From Steinernema hermaphroditum (Eukaryota; Nematoda; Chromadorea; Rhabditida; Steinernematidae): DNA of 64,000 bases. Shown here in pieces: positions 59,701 to 64,000 of the stretch (position 1 is its first letter; every line of letters starts with the position of its first letter). The position numbers and the translations under genes are program-made. The stretch lies in contig CM059621.1 in assembly GCA_030435675.1 (NCBI GenBank), forward strand, positions 7,006,001 to 7,070,000. The letters are read 5' to 3'. Below the pieces are notes generated by a model. It ran no database searches. It was not told the origin of the DNA and was given only the letters and a program-made list of their open reading frames with translations.

Positions 59701-62700
59701 CTCCCCTAACACCCTTCCAGTCTTATCACCCTCTGTTACGCCTCGTCCCATCATCTTCTTCTCCCCCTCAGCGCCTAATGGAGCCTAATCTCTTGACTCC
59801 AGCTGTCATCCACAAACAATGCCCTCCCTCGCTTGCACAATCTTGGCCCTCGACTCGAGGACCTAATTGAGTCGCGGCGACGGAAACGATCCCGAAGGTC
59901 TAATTGGCGTTCTCTCTTCTTCGCCGCCTCAACGAACGCCCCTGGCCCGGCGGTGATTGATTGGCCGCGTTCAACTCGTGGCAGGACCTTGCGCACTCCG
60001 AACGTGGATGGAGAGTAACAAAAAATGATGTATCAGCTCACATAAGCCCGTAATCCCCGCTACTTCTAATCTCCGTTCGGACGACGACCGAAAGAGAAAC
60101 TTGTTCTAAAGTGGCGCCCGACGGGTTTGGGCACCCCTGGCTAGGCGGTGTGTGGTCTCCGCGACGCCGGAGAGGTACTTATGAGGTGTGAACATGTTTG
60201 CTTTCTGTTCGGACGTGATCTTTCGGAATCCACGGGGGGCAAGTGAAATATTTCGCAGTCTTTTGGTAGTATTTCTTCTATCAAAGCGGTTGATTATTTC
60301 CAGGGATTACTCTTTTGAAACGTCTAGAAATGATGATGTTTGGTAGTCTTAGACCAAAGGGTACACTGTAAATTGCAGTATGTCAGAAAAAACGTGTGTC
60401 TGTCTGACAGGCAGCGGCAAATCGTTTTGTCTAGCACAACTGTGGGAAATCAGTCGGATTCCCACCGCTTCTCATTGATTCTTATCACAATAATGCATCT
60501 CATTATTTGCAGCGTCTGTCTGCTAGACAGGCACCGAACAAAGAGGAGACTGTGTACATGTCTGAAATACAAAACAGACAGTTTGGAAAGTGTACTTTCA
60601 ATCCTTGATCCCTTCGAAAAGACAGTCCTTTGCAGACTGTCATAAAATAACACTGTTCCTGCCGACTCTTTGACTTTCATTTAGACGCCATTGGTCGTTC
60701 ATGCTCGGAACGATGGTTGTTTGACGGACCTTGGACCTGACTCTTGGTCATTAAAAAACACGTCGATATTTCTCCTCATTTGCACGTTTTTTTTTCAGAA
60801 TATACTTTGTGATGTGATCACTTTTAAATATCTCAAAACGGCGCCACATTTTCCAAAGACACGCGCCTCTTCCGTTTGGTGTCTGGAACGCGTCTAATAG
60901 GTCAGCGAAAGGTCAAGGATCTTGTTTACTAAAATGAACTTTACGTATTTATTGACATTTAAGTTGTCGTTCACGGTCTATTTTAGAATCTACACCATTA
61001 AAGTCCATTTATCCGTGAAAGTTGTCCACGACCACTCTCGTCTCTAGGCGGATCTCATAAATCTGAGTGATTTGCGAATGCTTTTTGATCGTTTTTGGCA
61101 AGTAGAGTTAACGTAATTGTGAGGCTAAGCTACGGTGATCAAGACTTGGACCCTCGCCTAAAAGATGCCTCAAGACTGACCGTACCCCTCCCTCCACAAC
61201 CGCTTTTCTCAGCGATTATCGCCACAATTATACATCTTTTGACGACCTTCCCAAAACGTTCGTTCGGACCACCCTGCGGGAACTATAAATGGACTTCATT
61301 CTTTGCCCCAAAAACAGTCCTCACTGCAATTATGCACACTTAATCGACGCCTCTCCGCGTTGTTTACTGAAACTAATGCCAGAAGTTCTGCTTTTTGTAG
61401 TCCCGAGTCGCTTTTCTCGAAGAGTGTTTATCGAATGTAGTTCCGTTTCTCGAACATCTAAGTGATGTCTGTTTACACAGTCTTCGAACGGTCGGCGCGA
61501 ACTCGAGCCTCGCCGACTCTTTCATGTGTGAATCGCGGCGCTTTCGGCCAGTTCCGGCCACAGAAATGTGAGCCTGAGAGGACCATTAGTAGGGTGACTG
61601 GAATTCGCAACGCCTAAGGATCAGTAGGCAACTGTTCGTTCTTTATGTTTTGGTGGATCGCTTGAAATATTCGACGAAAACATCTGCTGAGTAATGATGT
61701 TTATTTGGCTGTTTGGTGCGCTCAAAATCGGTGAATTGTGGCGGCTTCTTTGACCTTGTAAATTCTACATATTTTATAGTTTATGTCATGAATCAAGCCC
61801 TTCTTCGGAAGAAACGTCTCATCTAAAGCGACTTCGATTCGAGGCAGCTGGTCCATGGTCCAAAAATAAACAAATAAAAGCGAAAAACATTTCGAATCTC
61901 ATGCTCACCAGATCGAGAAATATGCCGTCTGGATGACGATTTCTCGAATCACTGGTTGACCTTCTCTAACTCTACACGTTTTCTTCATAAAAACATCGTT
62001 ATTCGCTAAAATTGGCACTTCGAGTCGCTTAGAGTCCGACCGCCGAAAACAAATCAAAAGTCAAATCGTTTCGTAAATCACTCAGATTTATGAGATCCGT
62101 TCGAGAGTCATTATTTCCTGGACCACTTTATAAGTTAGTCGCCAGGAAACTTATGGAATTTGCTCCAATATGGAATGTCTCTCGGCTGTAAGTAAGCGCG
62201 CCATTTCATCGCTGACTTACCCCATAAAAATGGTGACGGATGACTTCATTCTGCGGGATCTGTTTGATCGCCCTACTTGCCGCCGCTTAGATCGAGACAA
62301 AAGGCGACGGTGCTCGGGACACATTAGAGTGATTTATTTGAGCAAATTCAGAAACTTTAGAAAGCTTTGATTTCCGGTCGGTGAGAGAGTGCAAGTGGAA
62401 TATTCCATCCGATAATTCTTCCGGTTTCCAAGCCTTCATTCATGTGATCTACACTTTGTACTTTGGCGTTTTCTGTTCGAGTTGTAGAGTTTCCCATATT
62501 ATAGAACCTCACTGTTGGCTCCCGAACCCTCTTCTTTCCCATAGGGCCAACCAAGGCCCTCTTATGTCATCACCCAATCCCAGCACCACCACCACAAACA
62601 GTCACACTTATTCGGCGCGGAGAGTGCTCGAGTTGACGAGTCCAATCTCGGCGCACTAATCGAATCAATCGCGTCGTCCCCTTGAGGTCACTTTCGCCCA

Positions 62701-64000
62701 AACGAGGCTGGCTAATGGCCCGGAGTGGGTAGGGAACTCCGGCGCCCTTAGAACGCCCGAGATCGCCTCGGGCGGCCGCTACCGAAAGGCGTGCAGAAGC
62801 GCGGTCGTTCGTCATTCGATCGCGTTTTCGTTCGCCTCTGGAATCCGTTCTGTCTTCTCGCGAATTCCGAAGTGACGCCGACGGCGGTGACAACAACGGA
62901 CCCTGTCTTGTTTGTTTGTTTTCGACACTTTTGGCGATTGTGGAGGTGACCCGAATCCCACTGAAAGGTGAACTTCGACCTCGGAGATACCCCAATTTTA
63001 TGCTCATCTAGCGTGTCTCGGCTATCGATCCCCCGCCGGGAACCGGTCTGTTTCGTTTTGTTTAAGGTCGTGTTAAACTGCAAATATTAGAAATCGCCAA
63101 ATCGCGCTGAATCGGTGCATCAATCAAGTGGGTGTGGGTGATCGCTTCTGCTGTGGCGACGCAAAGAGAAGCGGTTGTTTCAGATTCTTATCTGTTTGTG
63201 TTGTTGGAGTGTTCGCATTGTTTTGAGCGTTATAGTTAGCGTGTTGATCGTAGATAATATACATGGATACTGTAGATTTCGTTTTTATGAAGCCCTAAGG
63301 AAACCTTTTCCGCCGATCGTGATGCCCCTCCCTAGAGCAACTTTTAGCACGCCCTAAACAGTCATCTAGACATGTTTGAAATACGAATATTGTCATCTTT
63401 CATAATGACATAATCAAAACAGCTGCTCGGGTAAATTAGGTTCGGTGGCCAAAAAGCGATCAAAGGTTTGAAAATCGGATAAACAGTCGTTTATCACTGG
63501 GCAGACACCTGTTTGGGGACCGAAGGTGTGACCGGAACCTCAAATAGTCACCTTTTCGGCCCTCTACCAGTTGTTTGGCCTTGTTTCTGGCTCTACTTTC
63601 TTGAAAAATGGAGCGTTCAAAGGCGAAAAGTAAGTTCTCCTGCTGTGTCTTGGAAGCTGACTCTAACACTTTGCTATCTCCCAAAGAAAGATCTCTTTCT
63701 AAAGAAACAATCATTCACCACGACGCCTTTCACTGATTCGTCTCATCCCTTCTGCTAAACCCTCCTAAGTCCCGGTCTTAAATTCCAATCAACCGGTGGC
63801 CTTTCCGGGCCCCAAACAAAGCGCTTTGTCGAATGTTTCAGTCGTCCAAACTCTATTAATCGCTCCTCATAATTCCGCCCTCCCCCTCGTCGGTCAAAGC
63901 AGGAAGCCGCGTCCCGTCATGTTGCTCTCGATTGTTGTTTCTATTGTCTTTTATTGCGTTTTGAAGACGCCTCGGCGCTTTGTCATCGCGCGCGGTGCGC
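56721..64000. other. Gene desert, right part
   Basis: No gene supported over 7.3 kb. Open frames are short, on both strands, and lack matching splice phases. Visible structure: recurring GC-rich islands with TAAT cores (e.g. 56930-57260, 57470-57680, 58600-58740, 58960-59180, 59770-59990, 62180-62300, 62640-63120, 63840-64000), a run of C at 59342-59352, and CAGACAGTC-type repeat remnants (58170-58440, 60370-60640). It could be a long regulatory region or intron of a gene outside the window. Confidence 0.45.
58170..58440. repeat. CAGACAGTC/GTCTGTC-rich repeat remnant
   Basis: Many short words of the same type as in the dispersed repeat (CAGACATACAGACAGTCTGC, ACTGTCTGAGATCGACTAG, TCTAC AGAC), often as inverted pairs, suggest an old, decayed copy or relative. 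A similar patch lies at 60370-60640 (TCTGTCTGACAGGCAG, GTCTGTCTGCTAGACAGGCA). Confidence 0.4.

Overview
This window is nematode nuclear DNA. Genes are split by very short introns (mostly 39-50 bp, GTAAGT-like donors, TTTCAG/TTGCAG/TTTTAG acceptors), an acceptor often sits only a few bases before the start codon (as expected where a spliced leader is trans-spliced), and several proteins have their best-known relatives in nematodes. The species cannot be fixed from the sequence. Gene models below were spliced by hand; where exon lengths are given, they sum to a whole number of codons and end at a stop.

Layout. 0-10 kb: a possible gene end at the left edge, an ADTRP/AIG1-type membrane hydrolase (+), CDP-diacylglycerol synthase (-) and a Pumilio-type PUF gene (+). 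10-17 kb: a prostaglandin E synthase 2-like protein (+), an alpha-tubulin N-acetyltransferase (+), and a second, inverted copy of the PUF gene (-). 17-23.5 kb: five closely spaced minus-strand genes (two-PDZ protein, small membrane protein, Lys/Glu-rich membrane protein, secreted MAM-like protein, BAR-like protein). 23.8-31.7 kb, plus strand: a PP1-like phosphatase, a GT31 glycosyltransferase, the twin-CX9C protein CMC1, and a U6-type terminal uridylyltransferase (ZnF-RRM-NTase). 31.8-36.4 kb: a secreted PAN + 11 x TSP1 protein (-). 38.4-40.2 kb: a secreted, probably GPI-anchored protein (+). From 40 kb on the window is gene-poor.

Mobile DNA. At 46.3-48.6 kb lies an apparently intact Mutator-like (MULE) transposon encoding a FLYWCH + DDE transposase. 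Its terminal inverted repeats are long arrays of a 15-bp tandem repeat. At 56.4-56.7 kb a 327-bp non-autonomous element has the same architecture with a different 15-bp monomer and a perfect 9-bp target duplication. Together they point to a family of MULEs with tandem-repeat termini. A 5'-truncated RTE-type LINE (48.7-50.4 kb) has an 11-bp target duplication. A diverged dispersed repeat recurs through the right half.

The genes are mostly housekeeping or cell-biological (phospholipid synthesis, RNA regulation, tubulin modification, mitochondrial assembly, snRNA tailing, extracellular matrix) and do not form one pathway. The most notable structures are the MULE pair with array termini, the inverted PUF duplication that brackets two unrelated genes, a duplicated exon fragment folded into nested inverted repeats upstream of the GT31 gene, and recurrent GC-rich, TAAT-containing islands in the right-hand gene desert.
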